A stretch of DNA of 64,000 nucleotides from Anthracocystis setariae (lineage: Eukaryota > Basidiomycota > Ustilaginomycetes > Ustilaginales > Ustilaginaceae), in assembly GCA_928724745.1 (NCBI GenBank), contig CAKMXJ010000003.1, positions 372,001 through 436,000 on the forward strand. The letters are read 5' to 3'. The notes under the pieces were generated by a model, which was given only the letters and a program-made list of their open reading frames with translations, was not told the DNA's origin and did no database searches. Made by a program: the position numbers and the translations under genes. Of the stretch, positions 38,873 through 49,031 are shown piece by piece; position 1 is the first letter of the stretch, and each line of letters begins with the position of its first letter.

Positions 38873-40858
38873 TTAGAGGGATTCGAGGTATGCGATGAGG
38901 GCGGAGAGGATTTGGTTTGTGGTGAGGTGTTGTTCGTCTGGGTTAGTGGGATTGATTGAGATTTGATCGGTGCCGATGTTGTTACGGTATTGACGGAGGG
39001 TTTTAGCGATGTGTGTGAAAGAGAGAGATTTGCGTTTGAGAAGTTGGTGGATGTGGTCTTTGGCAGCATCGTCTTCCATCACTATCCATGCCAGTACGGT
39101 ATCCAATAGTTGCAGGCTGAATAGTCCCAGCTCGAGTTTCGCCAAATACTCCTCCTCATCCTCATCCTCATACTCATCCTCCTCCTCCTCCTCTTGGTCT
39201 TCGTGATCGGAAGAGGGTGCGGGTAGACGAGAGGTGAGCATTTCTCGTAGATCCAACAGGTGGTCGATCTTTTCGTATCCATTGCTGACCAGTTTGGTCA
39301 GCAGTCGTATCCGTTCAGTACTGTCACTGCCGAGATGGGTGAGGAGGGAGCAGAAGATGCCCAATAAATGTTCGGCATCGTCCAAAGTCACCGCTGCTGC
39401 AGCACGTCGCTTCTTGTTCTTACTGGTCGAAGTATTGCAGTCCATAAACACGCTAAACAGCGGCGCGAGTCCATCGACTTGAACAATGCGATAACATACT
39501 TGATCCCCTGTCGCACTGGACGAAGCATGGTTTAGCACTTTGACCGCGCGTACGCGTCCAACCGATTTCTTCTCCTTCATCAGCAACACCATAAGTTCCA
39601 CTCCCTCACCCTCGAGGAACAACGCTTTGTTCGAGTCGGACGAGAGCGAGAGACAGAGTGAGTCAAAGATGTTCTCGACCAACTCTTCCTCTTCAGCTCC
39701 CTCGGGCGCCTTTCGACGATACCGCGACAGGACACTGAGAAGCACGTCGATGCCATTCGCTCCATCCACTTTGGTAATCCCCAGTTGTTCTCGGTTGGCT
39801 TCCGAGGTTTGTAGCAGAATCGCAAGCAACTCAGCTGCATAGCTCGTGTTCTGATCGATCGCCCTGTTTGCCGCTAACCGTGTAAGCGTCCATTGGAGAA
39901 ATCTGGTTGATGATACCAGCTTCTCCGCCAACGCTGGACGCGACGAGATCAGATTCTCGATCGCTCCCAACGAATGATAGATGGCTTGCGCATCTCCCTC
40001 CACCTGAACCGCCTTTGCCGCCGCCTCGTCGTCAGAGAATTTCTCATCGACTTGATCGTTGAACCGCGACAGGTTTGACACGAGCAAATCCAGCAGACTG
40101 TTCTGCAGGAAGCTCTCAACCAGCTCCTCCATTGCCGCCGTTGCAACTTTGCCCCTCTGATCTCCACCATCGTCATCGACGTCGTGGACATCTTCGAGTT
40201 GAACTTGGTCAAGCACATCGTCGTCGGTCAATTCCTCGATGACCTCGATCGCCGCCGCCGCGATATCCGCATTATCATGACTCAACAGCGACACCAAGCT
40301 ACCTGCACCGCCGAGCTTGACAAACTCTCGATAGAACTCCACCGGCTGCGTTGTCAGCACGAGCAACGCCTTCAACTCGGCATCGAGGTCGACTTCGGAC
40401 TCGATGAACTTGGTCGGTTGTGATGCGTACTTGACTCTCATCTCTGCGTTCTTGTTGATTGCCTTTTCAAAGCGCAGAAGCTGTTTACGCAGAGAGGCAA
40501 GGTCGAGAGTCGAGGCGTGGGAGGTGGAGGCGGATGGTGAGCCCGAGTCCATGATGTCGAGGATGTTTTTCTGTTCTTCGGTGAGGCCTCCGCCGAAGAA
40601 GCGGCCGTCTTCTTGGTCTTCATCGGAAAAGAAGTAGGTGTCGTCCTGTTCGTGGAGTGAATTGTCGTCAGGGTGCTCTTCGTCTACTCGGGCGGCCTTG
40701 GTTGGGCGAGACGAAGGTTCGGATGGCCCAACGGAGGGGTGAGGTTGAGAGGCCGAGGTGGAAGAGGAGGTGTCATCAGGGGTGGGAGCGGTCCATTTGC
40801 GTTTGTTGACAGCCGCCGAGGGGAGGGAGGGCAGCTTGAAGAGTTTGTCCACGTCCAT
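38873..40858 (-). CDS. CTNNBL1: Beta-catenin-like protein 1 (CTNNBL1), PRP19-complex factor
   Basis: Armadillo-repeat protein associated with the PRP19/CDC5L spliceosomal complex in animals. The 661-residue frame begins MDVDKLFKLPSLPS, a usual start, followed by a disordered, acidic and basic N-terminus with RKW-type basic clusters. The conserved core includes LRFEKAINKNAEMRVKYASQ, KFIESEVDLDAELKALLVLT, then HDNADIAAAAIEVIEELTDD, then the segment LGAIENLISSRPALAEKLVS, and near the C-terminus LLKRKSLSFTHIAKTLRQYR. Compared with the animal protein (about 560 residues) it has an acidic Asp/Glu/Tyr insert near residue 560. It shares a 340-bp divergent promoter with the RBM42-like gene, another splicing-associated factor. 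No intron is needed. Confidence 0.93.
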   Translation of the reverse strand: MDVDKLFKLPSLPSAAVNKRKWTAPTPDDTSSSTSASQPHPSVGPSEPSSRPTKAARVDEEHPDDNSLHEQDDTYFFSDEDQEDGRFFGGGLTEEQKNILDIMDSGSPSASTSHASTLDLASLRKQLLRFEKAINKNAEMRVKYASQPTKFIESEVDLDAELKALLVLTTQPVEFYREFVKLGGAGSLVSLLSHDNADIAAAAIEVIEELTDDDVLDQVQLEDVHDVDDDGGDQRGKVATAAMEELVESFLQNSLLDLLVSNLSRFNDQVDEKFSDDEAAAKAVQVEGDAQAIYHSLGAIENLISSRPALAEKLVSSTRFLQWTLTRLAANRAIDQNTSYAAELLAILLQTSEANREQLGITKVDGANGIDVLLSVLSRYRRKAPEGAEEEELVENIFDSLCLSLSSDSNKALFLEGEGVELMVLLMKEKKSVGRVRAVKVLNHASSSATGDQVCYRIVQVDGLAPLFSVFMDCNTSTSKNKKRRAAAAVTLDDAEHLLGIFCSLLTHLGSDSTERIRLLTKLVSNGYEKIDHLLDLREMLTSRLPAPSSDHEDQEEEEEDEYEDEDEEEYLAKLELGLFSLQLLDTVLAWIVMEDDAAKDHIHQLLKRKSLSFTHIAKTLRQYRNNIGTDQISINPTNPDEQHLTTNQILSALIAYLESL

Positions 40859-41198
40859 TGTTGGCGTGATGTGTCGGCTGACCGCTCTACGTGATAGGAT
40901 ATGGAAGGCGAGGGATGTGATGTGGTCGAAGTGAGAAGCAAGGCTATGCGAGTCGGATATGCAGCCGAAAGTGTGGGAGTGCTCAGTGCATCAATGCGTT
41001 TTCACTGTCGAAATCACTCGAAAAAAAAGTGGAGCTCAGTTCGGCATTTCCGTTTTCCGACATGGTCAAGATTTCAGCCACACGTCTTCAATCGATGGTC
41101 TTTACCCTTCAACGCTATCGTTCCCGCAACGCTGCATCAGGTCTGTCTCACCTTCAAGCCACTGAGCCACATAGGTCAAGGAGGACAGCTCTACAACC
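40859..41198. promoter_or_regulatory. Divergent promoter, CTNNBL1 / RBM42
   Basis: 340 bp between head-to-head genes of splicing factors. No TATA box or clear motif recognised. The shortness suggests shared control (inference). Confidence 0.6.
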
Positions 41199-42089
41199 AT
41201 GTCAAGCTATCCGGCATCCTCTTCAACCGCCTCCACCGCGGCTGGTGCCAATGCCTCTGCGTCCACATCCGACGATCCATATGCTCCTTTTTACTACTGG
41301 GACTCCACCGCCAACAACTGGGCGTTCGATTACAACTCGTACTATGCCACCTACGGCTATCCTGCCGAGTACTACACCCAAGACGCCTCCTCCGCTGCCA
41401 TCGCTGCCAATCCTTATTACCTCGACTCTTCCAACTCGTATTCGCAACAACCCTCCACCTCGGCAGCACCGTACGACCCCTCAACCGACCCATTCGCCGG
41501 ACCCACCACCACCACCACCACCACCACCACCACTTCCTCCTCCTCTTCCGCTACCCCGCTCACCTCCCAAGACGACCAACGCTACGACGAACACGGTCGC
41601 ATCATTCCAGGCAAGCTCAAAAAAGGCGAAACCCGCCCTACCGTCTTACGTCGAGCCGCCGGCAAAATCTGGGAAGATCAAACGCTCCTCGAATGGGACC
41701 CCACCCACAAACGTCTCTTCGTCGGCGACCTCGGCAACGACGTCACCGACGAAATCCTTAGCGCAGCATTCGATAAATACCGATCGTTCGCAAAAGCTCG
41801 CGTCATCCGCAACAAGGACGGCAAATCCAAAGGCTACGGCTTCGTCGCGTTTGCCGATCCAGAAGACTTTCTCAATGCGTGGAAGCAGATGAACCGAAAG
41901 TACATCGGGTCCAGACCATGTACGCTCAAGAAGGCGGACGATCACGTCAAGGTCGTCAATATCGGTGCGAGGAAGGATAGATTGCTAGCGATAGCCCGCA
42001 AACAGGATCAGAAGAGTCACAAGCAGAAAATGGGCGGTCCGGTTGGTAAGAATCTCAGAAGAATCGGTGCGGCTCCGTATTCAAAATAG
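41199..42089 (+). CDS. RBM42: RBM42-like RRM protein
   Basis: RNA-binding protein of 296 residues related to RBM42, a U4/U6.U5- and hnRNP K-linked factor in animals. The hallmark precedes the RRM: TVLRRAAGKIWEDQTLLEWD, then RLFVGDLGNDVTDEILSAAF (RNP2), SFAKARVIRNKDGKSKGYGF (RNP1 at its end), MNRKYIGSRPCTLKK. The RRM is about 171-250. The N-terminal 130 residues are Tyr/Ser/Ala-rich with a run of about ten Thr from a CACCAC repeat; the C-terminus is basic. Start chosen at the first ATG of the frame that gives a Ser/Tyr-rich N-terminus as expected. Length is shorter than the animal protein because its Pro-rich part is reduced. No intron. Confidence 0.9.
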   Translation: MSSYPASSSTASTAAGANASASTSDDPYAPFYYWDSTANNWAFDYNSYYATYGYPAEYYTQDASSAAIAANPYYLDSSNSYSQQPSTSAAPYDPSTDPFAGPTTTTTTTTTTSSSSSATPLTSQDDQRYDEHGRIIPGKLKKGETRPTVLRRAAGKIWEDQTLLEWDPTHKRLFVGDLGNDVTDEILSAAFDKYRSFAKARVIRNKDGKSKGYGFVAFADPEDFLNAWKQMNRKYIGSRPCTLKKADDHVKVVNIGARKDRLLAIARKQDQKSHKQKMGGPVGKNLRRIGAAPYSK

Positions 42090-42154
42090 ATTCCCTCAAT
42101 CTAAGCTTTAAGATGAATGGCACATGGTATAAGTCCAAGGTCAACCCCCGCGAG

Positions 42155-42198
42155 TGAATGAATGAATGAAGGAAGGAAGGAATGAATGAATGAATGAA
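42155..42198 (+). repeat. GAAT/GAAG tetranucleotide repeats
   Basis: Mixed AATG and AAGG units in the 186-bp convergent gap between RBM42 and the giant MDR gene, in the region of both 3' ends. Confidence 0.85.
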
Positions 42199-42275
42199 AG
42201 TGCACATGATATGCGCTGAGATACGATTACCCGATCCTAGTTCGCAAACCTATCCAAACGAATGAGGCAAAGTGT

Positions 42276-45200
42276 TTACGAGACCCTAACAACGATAGCG
42301 CCTGGTTCATCATCGACGCCTTTGATCACCTTTGGATCGAACGCCCTGGGTGCATCTGAAAACGGCAAAACACTTCTCAACCTGGGACAAATCTGACCCT
42401 CCTCAGCTGCCCGCTTGACAGCCTCCAACGCCTGCTTGCAATGCTCGCCCATCTCGACGCCGACCCATTCGTAACCGATATTCTTCTTATCCTTCTTGAA
42501 GAAGGCGCGCTTGAGACTCCTAAAGTGACTCCTGAGATTCGGATTGGCCGTACCGTGTTCGTCGCCGAAACACGTGCAGTACATGCCTTCGAACGCCAGG
42601 ATGCGACGCGATGCATCGTAGATCTTGCGTCCACCTACCGTGTCGATGATCAGATCAAACGACGATTCGTGCAGCGAGTTGATCGCCCACAGCGGTTCGC
42701 CAATCACCACTTCGTGCGCTCCATTCGCCTGACACACCGCCACACCGTCCGAGATCGACGGCGGACACTGTCCAACAATGATCAATCCCAACCCCGCCGA
42801 CTCCTGCATCGTCAACAACCCCACCCCATCATGCGCATTCAAAATCAACACCCGCGCGCCTCGAGCAAGCTGACTACAATAATTCTGCACCAACTGATGC
42901 GCCATCACTCCCGCCGAAGGCAACGCCGCAATCTGCTCCGTCGTCAAGCAATCGCTCGGCGCATGACACACCAAATTGTCATCGATCACCATAAACTCGG
43001 CCAACGCACCCGACTTCCTCGCATCCTGCAACCCGAAAACCACATCCCCCTTGCGCATCTTCTTGACCTCATACCCACACTCCACAATCCTCCCGCAGAA
43101 GCTGCGTCCAGGCACAAACCCATACGCACCCTCCCCGCGCACCTTTTCGCGCAACAGCAGCTTATCCATCTCATCAATCGCCACCGCGATGATCTGCACC
43201 AGCACCTGGTGCGATCCAATCTTGCGAGGCGGCGGCGTGTGCGCCGTGATCGAAAGCGTCGTCACCGACAGCTCATCCACCAGATGCTCCGGAACATCCA
43301 TCGAACTTCGTCGGTCGCCATTGCTCAGATCCACACTCTTCTTGCGCTTCACCACCGACTTGCTGCGCGTTGCAAACGCGCCCGACGTCACCGCGATGGT
43401 CTGCATCGTCGTGCGGTGGTTGATCAGATCCTCGGCCGTAGTGCTGAACCGCTTCGGATCTTTGTTGGGTCGGTAGCTCGTAGGCACCGTAGGCATCGAC
43501 GTTGGGATCGTGCTCGACAAGCTTAGCGCAGATTGAGACGCCGACGGAGATGAGCTACCAGCCGACGAAGCGCCCGATTGACGTCCAACGATGGATGGCG
43601 CACTGAGCGCTTCAACCGCCTCCTCAGTCACCGCCGGCATCCCATGTCCATCCACGGACATGCGAGATCGAGGCACAGGAGGTTGCAGGTACTGGTTCGT
43701 AGAGGCTCCGAGCGGAGCATTGCGAACCACCGACGGCGAACTGACTGCGCTGATGACCGAGGTGGAACGCGAGATGGTCGAGGCAGGCAGAGGTGGGTAG
43801 GGCCCAGGCGACGTCGGACGCGACGAGTAAGGCGACAGCCCGGCCATTCCTTCGCCTTCCGGCACCTGACTCTCCCACTCGTTGATCGCCGACATGAGCG
43901 TGTGACGATTGCCAGTCTGAGCCAAGGATGGCACGGCTGGCGTAGGAGACAGCGAACGCATCTTCTTGGCATATGGAGAGAGCTCGTGATGGTTGACGTA
44001 CGAGTACTCCGGGCGTGGACTGCCACGATAAGAGCTCGAGTTGACGCTCGAGGACACGTGCGAGGCCACCGATCGACCCGACTGACTGGGCACTGCGCTA
44101 GGCGCAGGTGAAACAGAGCGACTGTCCCAGCCCCGTTCTGAAGAGGCCACGCTGTTGTCATACAGGCGAGAGGACGCGCTCGAGACCGAGCTGGCCGCTC
44201 GATAGCCAACCGGAACAGCAGGGACTGGCGGCGCTTCGGTGATGATACGGTTCATCGAGTTCGACTGCGGCATCAAGCCCGGCAAAGAACTTTGACGATC
44301 TGTCCTAGGGCTCAAACCGGCGGTGCTGTGAGTTGAGCGCGCAGGTGATGCCAGCAAGGGAGAAGGCGCAAAAGCGTAGACTTGGCCGACGGCTGGAGCT
44401 CCAGGTAAACTCTGAGGATACACTGCCGTGATGGGCACAGCCGCAACAGGTACGGGTGCTGGTGCAGTTGTCGACTGAACCTTCTTCTCCTGCATGCTCA
44501 TACGACGGAGCTGCGAAGAATCGACCGTAGTAGCAATAAGGCCGGGAGGCAAGCTGAGCCCTTGGCCTTTGTATTCCTGCCACATGCCCTTCTTGGCAGG
44601 AGTGACCGATTTGGACCGTGTAAGAGAGTCGCTTGAAGCGTTAGGCTTCGAGTCTCCTTTGACGGCGGTTCGCTGACTTGACGACCTCGACAGCAGCGGC
44701 GGACGCTGCAGCACAGTACCATCGTCATGCTCGGCGATGACGGGTGTACCCGGCGCCTGAGAGCCGGTGTAAGAATTGCGCGATTCAAACGCAGGTGGTG
44801 TGGGTGGGATCAGGTTGATGCCAACGCCAGGAATCGGTTGCGGTTTGCCCAGAGGTGTACGATCGTCTTGAGCCACGGCCATGACCTCCTCAGCAGCTTG
44901 GGGCGGTGGCATGGGCAGCTTCTTCTGCGACAGCTCCGTTGCTGTTGGGATGGCACGAGACACCTCGGATACTACTGGCTGAGCGGCAATAATGGCTTCC
45001 TCCTTCTTCGGCGGGGCAACAGCCTCCGACTCAGGTGAGGTGGCGGCCGTGCTGACAACGCTGGGTTCGGAGGATGTCGGCTGAGCGCTTGCAGCATCAA
45101 ATTGTGCCTCCTCAAAGGGAGCAGCTGGCGATGCAGAGCTTACAGTGGCGACAGGGTCGCCGCGGGCAATATCGTCTCTGACGGCTGCAGTGGACTCTGC

Positions 45201-48200
45201 AGCGGGCGCGGCTTGAGTCGCGGCATCCCTACTCTGCTCCGTTGGGTACATGGGGATGGCCGAGTCAGCCATAGCATTGAGATCGTGCGCCGTGTGGAAG
45301 TTTTCAGGCGATCTGTCGGCACCTGCAAGCAGGTTGCCCATACTTGGAGAAGGAGTAGCGAGGTCGCGTACTGTCTCAGAGGGCGCAACCGCGACGGGAG
45401 CCTGTGCTGCATTGGCATCGATGGGCGCAGCATTCGTGACCTCGATGCCAGCGCGTTGCTTGCCTAGAGCCTTCGCAGAGGGCGAAGCTGGCACGGAGCC
45501 GCTGGCGGCCAATGAAGCGGAACTGGACTCGCTGCTAGTGCGACGCCTGATCGAGTCGATGATGGAAGAGCGATCACTCTTGTTAGACGTGGATGCAGTG
45601 GATTCGGCGGAAACATTGCGTTTGTGCTTGCTCTTGTCCTTCTTGTCCTTCTTTTCCTTCTTCTCTTTCTTCTCCTTGCCAGGAGAGCGGAAAGGGATGC
45701 CAAAGAGCGTATCAGCCAGCGATCGTGGTTTCGGCTTCACGGCGGCCTTGGCAGACGCAGATTTATCCTTGCTTGCCACTGCAGATGTGTCCTTGCTTGT
45801 CGCCGCGGTAGCTCCCTTTTCTGGTGTTGCTTGGCTGGTCGCCGTTGCCGAGTTCGCACCCGTACCGCTGGATCGAGAAAGGGGCATTGGCAAGGTGCTG
45901 CGAGCATCCTCAGCCTTAACAGCAGCTCGCAAACCTTCAGCTTCCGCGTCCAGCTGGATCTTCGACTTGGGTCGCGGTCGATTGAGCACCGACACCTTTG
46001 GCTGCTCGGTAGGAAGCCTATCTTCGTTGAGCGCCTTGGTCTCCATCGTAGGACTATCGACACCCTGTGCCTGATTGAGGAGCCATACTGCGGTGACACT
46101 GGGTGCGAGGCCCGTGTCGATGCTATTTCGCATCTCGCCATCAGCTTCCGTGGCAACAGCGTTGGCGCGCTTCTGTCGGACTTCGATGATGGCTTTCTGT
46201 GCTTCGCTCGCAACGTCGTCATTGGCAGTCTTGGAAGTTGTTGACACCTCGTTCGAAGCCTGGGCGGAAGCTCTGACAGGCTGCTCAGCTTCATGCACGA
46301 CCTTGTTGACAGTGGTATCGGAGTAGCTGAAGCGATCAAAGGTATCCAAGAGACCGGCAAGGGAAGGGCCAAAGAAGTCTTCGCCAACGTTCATCTTACG
46401 CAGACGATCCTGCTCTGCCATCGACTTGGTCTTGAGCTCAGCCTCGTCGTCCGAGAGCTCATTGTTTGAGTCCGAGTCACCATCCTCTGGACGACGTATC
46501 GATGAACCGGCACTGCCCAGAATGTCGCTGGCTGCAAACGAATTTCCAAGGCTGACCTCGCTAAGTCGTCGCGGAGCCGTGCCTGGTCTTGACTTGGAGG
46601 AGCCGCGGGTGCGCGAATCGTTTCGTTGGGAGCGTGGGACCGACCGCGTGCTAGCTGAGTAGCTTCCACTCGAAGACCGGGTGTGCACCATGGCTTGAGT
46701 CACCGAAGCTATCGCAGCAGCCTCTTCGTCCTGGTCGCTGGCGTCACCCTCCTTGGTAGGGGTGCTGCGGCCACTGGTGGCAGATTGATAATCGCTCACC
46801 TCGGAGGCCCGAGAAACGAGGGCAGGCCTTTCTTTGGCAACGTCTGTTGAAGCTGCGGCAGGTTTGGCCTGAGCTGGCACATCGACCGCACTTGGAACAA
46901 TCGCCTCGGAGACAGCACTTGCATTTGCACCGGCAAGAGCCTTGGCTTGCTTGTCCTCAGTGGCACCTAGTGGCGCGCTGGGAGTGGAAGTCTGTGAAAC
47001 GGGTGCAGGCTCGATGACATGAACCTGAACACCAGAGGCGGCCGTTGGCGATTCCTCATCGTCGCCCGTAGTCAGAGTTTGGGACGCCTGTCGTCGCTGC
47101 AGAACAGCTTCATAGTCGCCGTACCTTCGACTGAGACCCTTGCCCTTGATGGATTGATGCGAGCGCATCTCGTGGTGGCGGTTGTGACCAACGCTGGAAG
47201 CCTCTTCATCTTCTTCCGCGACGACATCCAAAGTGGGCTGACCTGAAGCGAGAAGCCCGTCCTCCGAAGATTCGTCGGAATCTTCCGACTCTTCCGACTC
47301 TTCAGAAACGATTTCTTCGGTCTCTTCCTCTTCGGCCGACTCCTCGTCTTCAACACGCTCAGCCAGCAGTTTGGCGGTGCTTGGGGTTGCAGCGGATGGT
47401 ACCGAAGAAGCCGAGGGTGGCGACGGTGCCGTAGACTCTGCAACTGGCGGCACGATGCTCGAACGTGCGACCGTCGTTGCCGGCAGCGGTGTTGGTGCCA
47501 CGCTCTGCGGCGACACTGGCTCCTGGACTGCGGCAGGGGGCGCGGCTACGGCAACAGGCGCATGCGTAGGTGCTGGAAGGCTTTGGACAGGCTGGGGTGG
47601 TGGCGATGCGATCCGCGGGATCTGTTGGACGGCATACTGATGTTGTACCGCCGCAGCTTGCGCCGGATCGACGTACTGATATTGGACCGCCGAAGGAACC
47701 ACAAAGTGCTGCTGTGGGTGTTGGGGTGCGTGGACGAATGGCACCGGTGCAACGGCATTTGGCACGTATATGGGTGTTGGTGCCACCGGGCTAGACATGA
47801 CAGTGGACGCTTGAAGAGCCATCGGGCTCGGATATTGAGCCACGTTGAGGGAAGAATCGGACGCGACTGGGGAGTAAAGCGGGGAAATGGGAGCTACAGG
47901 AGCCACAACCTGACCAGGTTGCAAGTGCACAGCTGCGACTTGCGGGGCAGAGAGCGGTGAGATAGGCGTGGGTGGCATCTCGCCAATCACCTGAGATGCA
48001 GCTCGCGACAGAAGATCTTGCTGAATGACTCCGGGGTCCTGCTGGATTTGCTGGAACTGGGCATCTTGTTCGAGCTCCTTCCTCACGCGGTTGGCGACCA
48101 TGGCGCTGCGCGTCTCGCTGGTACGACGAGGCTTGGGAGCCAAGGTGGGCATGCTTTCCCACATCTTGGCAACCTCGGTGCCAGACATGGATTTGACAAA

Positions 48201-49031
48201 GCTGTTCCAGTCGGATGCGTCGTTCTGCGCAGCGCGAGCTTGTGAGCGAGTGCGGCCCATGGAAGCGGCAGGGCTGACGGGACGGGAGAGATCAGGATTG
48301 GAAAGGGCTGCGCTCTGCGAACGAGCCATGGAGGAGCTCGAAGCTTTCGACTGGAGCATGAGGTTGGGCTGCTGCTGCCCAAGGGGGGCTACACCAGATT
48401 GGCGCTTCATGGAAGACATGGATGACTTAGGACCGAGTGGTGGGACAGGAGGCGGGGCAGGCTGAGAGGCATGGCGTATTCTGCTGGATGTTGGGCCACC
48501 ATAGTCACTGCGAGCGCCGCGCGGAGGTGAAGAATGCTGTTTGAGGGAGTCCGAGAGGCGTGGAAACCCAGCTGGGCCTGCATAGTCGGGCTCGGAAAAG
48601 ACGCTGCCAGCAACGCTTGGGGGTGACGAGTACTTTTTGCGTCCTAAAGAACCGGCTTCCCACCATCGAGATTTGTTGGGCGTTGAGGTGACGTTGGAAG
48701 GCGCGATGCTGCTATTGCCATCTTGGAAGATGCTGCCGCCCGAGATGGAAGGCGCGCGACTCTTCTTCTTGCGAAAGATGCTGAAGCGACTGGTGTTGCT
48801 CTTGCCGGACGCAACCGAGGGTGTCTGGCTGTACACAAGACCTCCGTGGCTAAGCGAGCCGTGCCCGTTGCTCTTGAACATGTTACCTTGGAGGATCGAG
48901 TCAGGCCTGTTGGGCGCATTTGGTAGGTTGGAGGGAGCATAGCCGTTCTTTGGAGGCTTGGTGGAGACGGGTTCGGCGTACTTTTGTGAGGGCCGATTAA
49001 GGATGGCGTCCATGAAGCTGGTCCTGGACAT
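42276..49031 (-). CDS. Giant disordered protein with C-terminal MDR (quinone-oxidoreductase-like) domain
   Basis: A 2,251-residue single frame beginning MSRTSFMDAILNRPSQKYAE. Roughly the first 1,900 residues are Ser/Pro/Ala/Thr-rich and probably disordered, with short basic blocks such as RFSIFRKKKSRAPS and KEKKEKKEKKDKKDKSKHKR, and acidic runs. From about 1,915 on there is a complete medium-chain dehydrogenase/reductase fold: HQVLVQIIAVAIDEMDKLLL, GFVPGRSFCGRIVECGYEVK, IAALPSAGVMAHQLVQNY, the cofactor segment RVLILNAHDGVGLLTMQESA, and FDLIIDTVGG. The coenzyme motif reads HDGVG rather than the common GGVG; catalytic zinc ligands of alcohol dehydrogenases are not seen. This architecture suggests an MDR domain used for binding or regulation on a scaffold. 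Role unknown. Confidence 0.86.
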   Translation of the reverse strand: MSRTSFMDAILNRPSQKYAEPVSTKPPKNGYAPSNLPNAPNRPDSILQGNMFKSNGHGSLSHGGLVYSQTPSVASGKSNTSRFSIFRKKKSRAPSISGGSIFQDGNSSIAPSNVTSTPNKSRWWEAGSLGRKKYSSPPSVAGSVFSEPDYAGPAGFPRLSDSLKQHSSPPRGARSDYGGPTSSRIRHASQPAPPPVPPLGPKSSMSSMKRQSGVAPLGQQQPNLMLQSKASSSSMARSQSAALSNPDLSRPVSPAASMGRTRSQARAAQNDASDWNSFVKSMSGTEVAKMWESMPTLAPKPRRTSETRSAMVANRVRKELEQDAQFQQIQQDPGVIQQDLLSRAASQVIGEMPPTPISPLSAPQVAAVHLQPGQVVAPVAPISPLYSPVASDSSLNVAQYPSPMALQASTVMSSPVAPTPIYVPNAVAPVPFVHAPQHPQQHFVVPSAVQYQYVDPAQAAAVQHQYAVQQIPRIASPPPQPVQSLPAPTHAPVAVAAPPAAVQEPVSPQSVAPTPLPATTVARSSIVPPVAESTAPSPPSASSVPSAATPSTAKLLAERVEDEESAEEEETEEIVSEESEESEDSDESSEDGLLASGQPTLDVVAEEDEEASSVGHNRHHEMRSHQSIKGKGLSRRYGDYEAVLQRRQASQTLTTGDDEESPTAASGVQVHVIEPAPVSQTSTPSAPLGATEDKQAKALAGANASAVSEAIVPSAVDVPAQAKPAAASTDVAKERPALVSRASEVSDYQSATSGRSTPTKEGDASDQDEEAAAIASVTQAMVHTRSSSGSYSASTRSVPRSQRNDSRTRGSSKSRPGTAPRRLSEVSLGNSFAASDILGSAGSSIRRPEDGDSDSNNELSDDEAELKTKSMAEQDRLRKMNVGEDFFGPSLAGLLDTFDRFSYSDTTVNKVVHEAEQPVRASAQASNEVSTTSKTANDDVASEAQKAIIEVRQKRANAVATEADGEMRNSIDTGLAPSVTAVWLLNQAQGVDSPTMETKALNEDRLPTEQPKVSVLNRPRPKSKIQLDAEAEGLRAAVKAEDARSTLPMPLSRSSGTGANSATATSQATPEKGATAATSKDTSAVASKDKSASAKAAVKPKPRSLADTLFGIPFRSPGKEKKEKKEKKDKKDKSKHKRNVSAESTASTSNKSDRSSIIDSIRRRTSSESSSASLAASGSVPASPSAKALGKQRAGIEVTNAAPIDANAAQAPVAVAPSETVRDLATPSPSMGNLLAGADRSPENFHTAHDLNAMADSAIPMYPTEQSRDAATQAAPAAESTAAVRDDIARGDPVATVSSASPAAPFEEAQFDAASAQPTSSEPSVVSTAATSPESEAVAPPKKEEAIIAAQPVVSEVSRAIPTATELSQKKLPMPPPQAAEEVMAVAQDDRTPLGKPQPIPGVGINLIPPTPPAFESRNSYTGSQAPGTPVIAEHDDGTVLQRPPLLSRSSSQRTAVKGDSKPNASSDSLTRSKSVTPAKKGMWQEYKGQGLSLPPGLIATTVDSSQLRRMSMQEKKVQSTTAPAPVPVAAVPITAVYPQSLPGAPAVGQVYAFAPSPLLASPARSTHSTAGLSPRTDRQSSLPGLMPQSNSMNRIITEAPPVPAVPVGYRAASSVSSASSRLYDNSVASSERGWDSRSVSPAPSAVPSQSGRSVASHVSSSVNSSSYRGSPRPEYSYVNHHELSPYAKKMRSLSPTPAVPSLAQTGNRHTLMSAINEWESQVPEGEGMAGLSPYSSRPTSPGPYPPLPASTISRSTSVISAVSSPSVVRNAPLGASTNQYLQPPVPRSRMSVDGHGMPAVTEEAVEALSAPSIVGRQSGASSAGSSSPSASQSALSLSSTIPTSMPTVPTSYRPNKDPKRFSTTAEDLINHRTTMQTIAVTSGAFATRSKSVVKRKKSVDLSNGDRRSSMDVPEHLVDELSVTTLSITAHTPPPRKIGSHQVLVQIIAVAIDEMDKLLLREKVRGEGAYGFVPGRSFCGRIVECGYEVKKMRKGDVVFGLQDARKSGALAEFMVIDDNLVCHAPSDCLTTEQIAALPSAGVMAHQLVQNYCSQLARGARVLILNAHDGVGLLTMQESAGLGLIIVGQCPPSISDGVAVCQANGAHEVVIGEPLWAINSLHESSFDLIIDTVGGRKIYDASRRILAFEGMYCTCFGDEHGTANPNLRSHFRSLKRAFFKKDKKNIGYEWVGVEMGEHCKQALEAVKRAAEEGQICPRLRSVLPFSDAPRAFDPKVIKGVDDEPGAIVVRVS

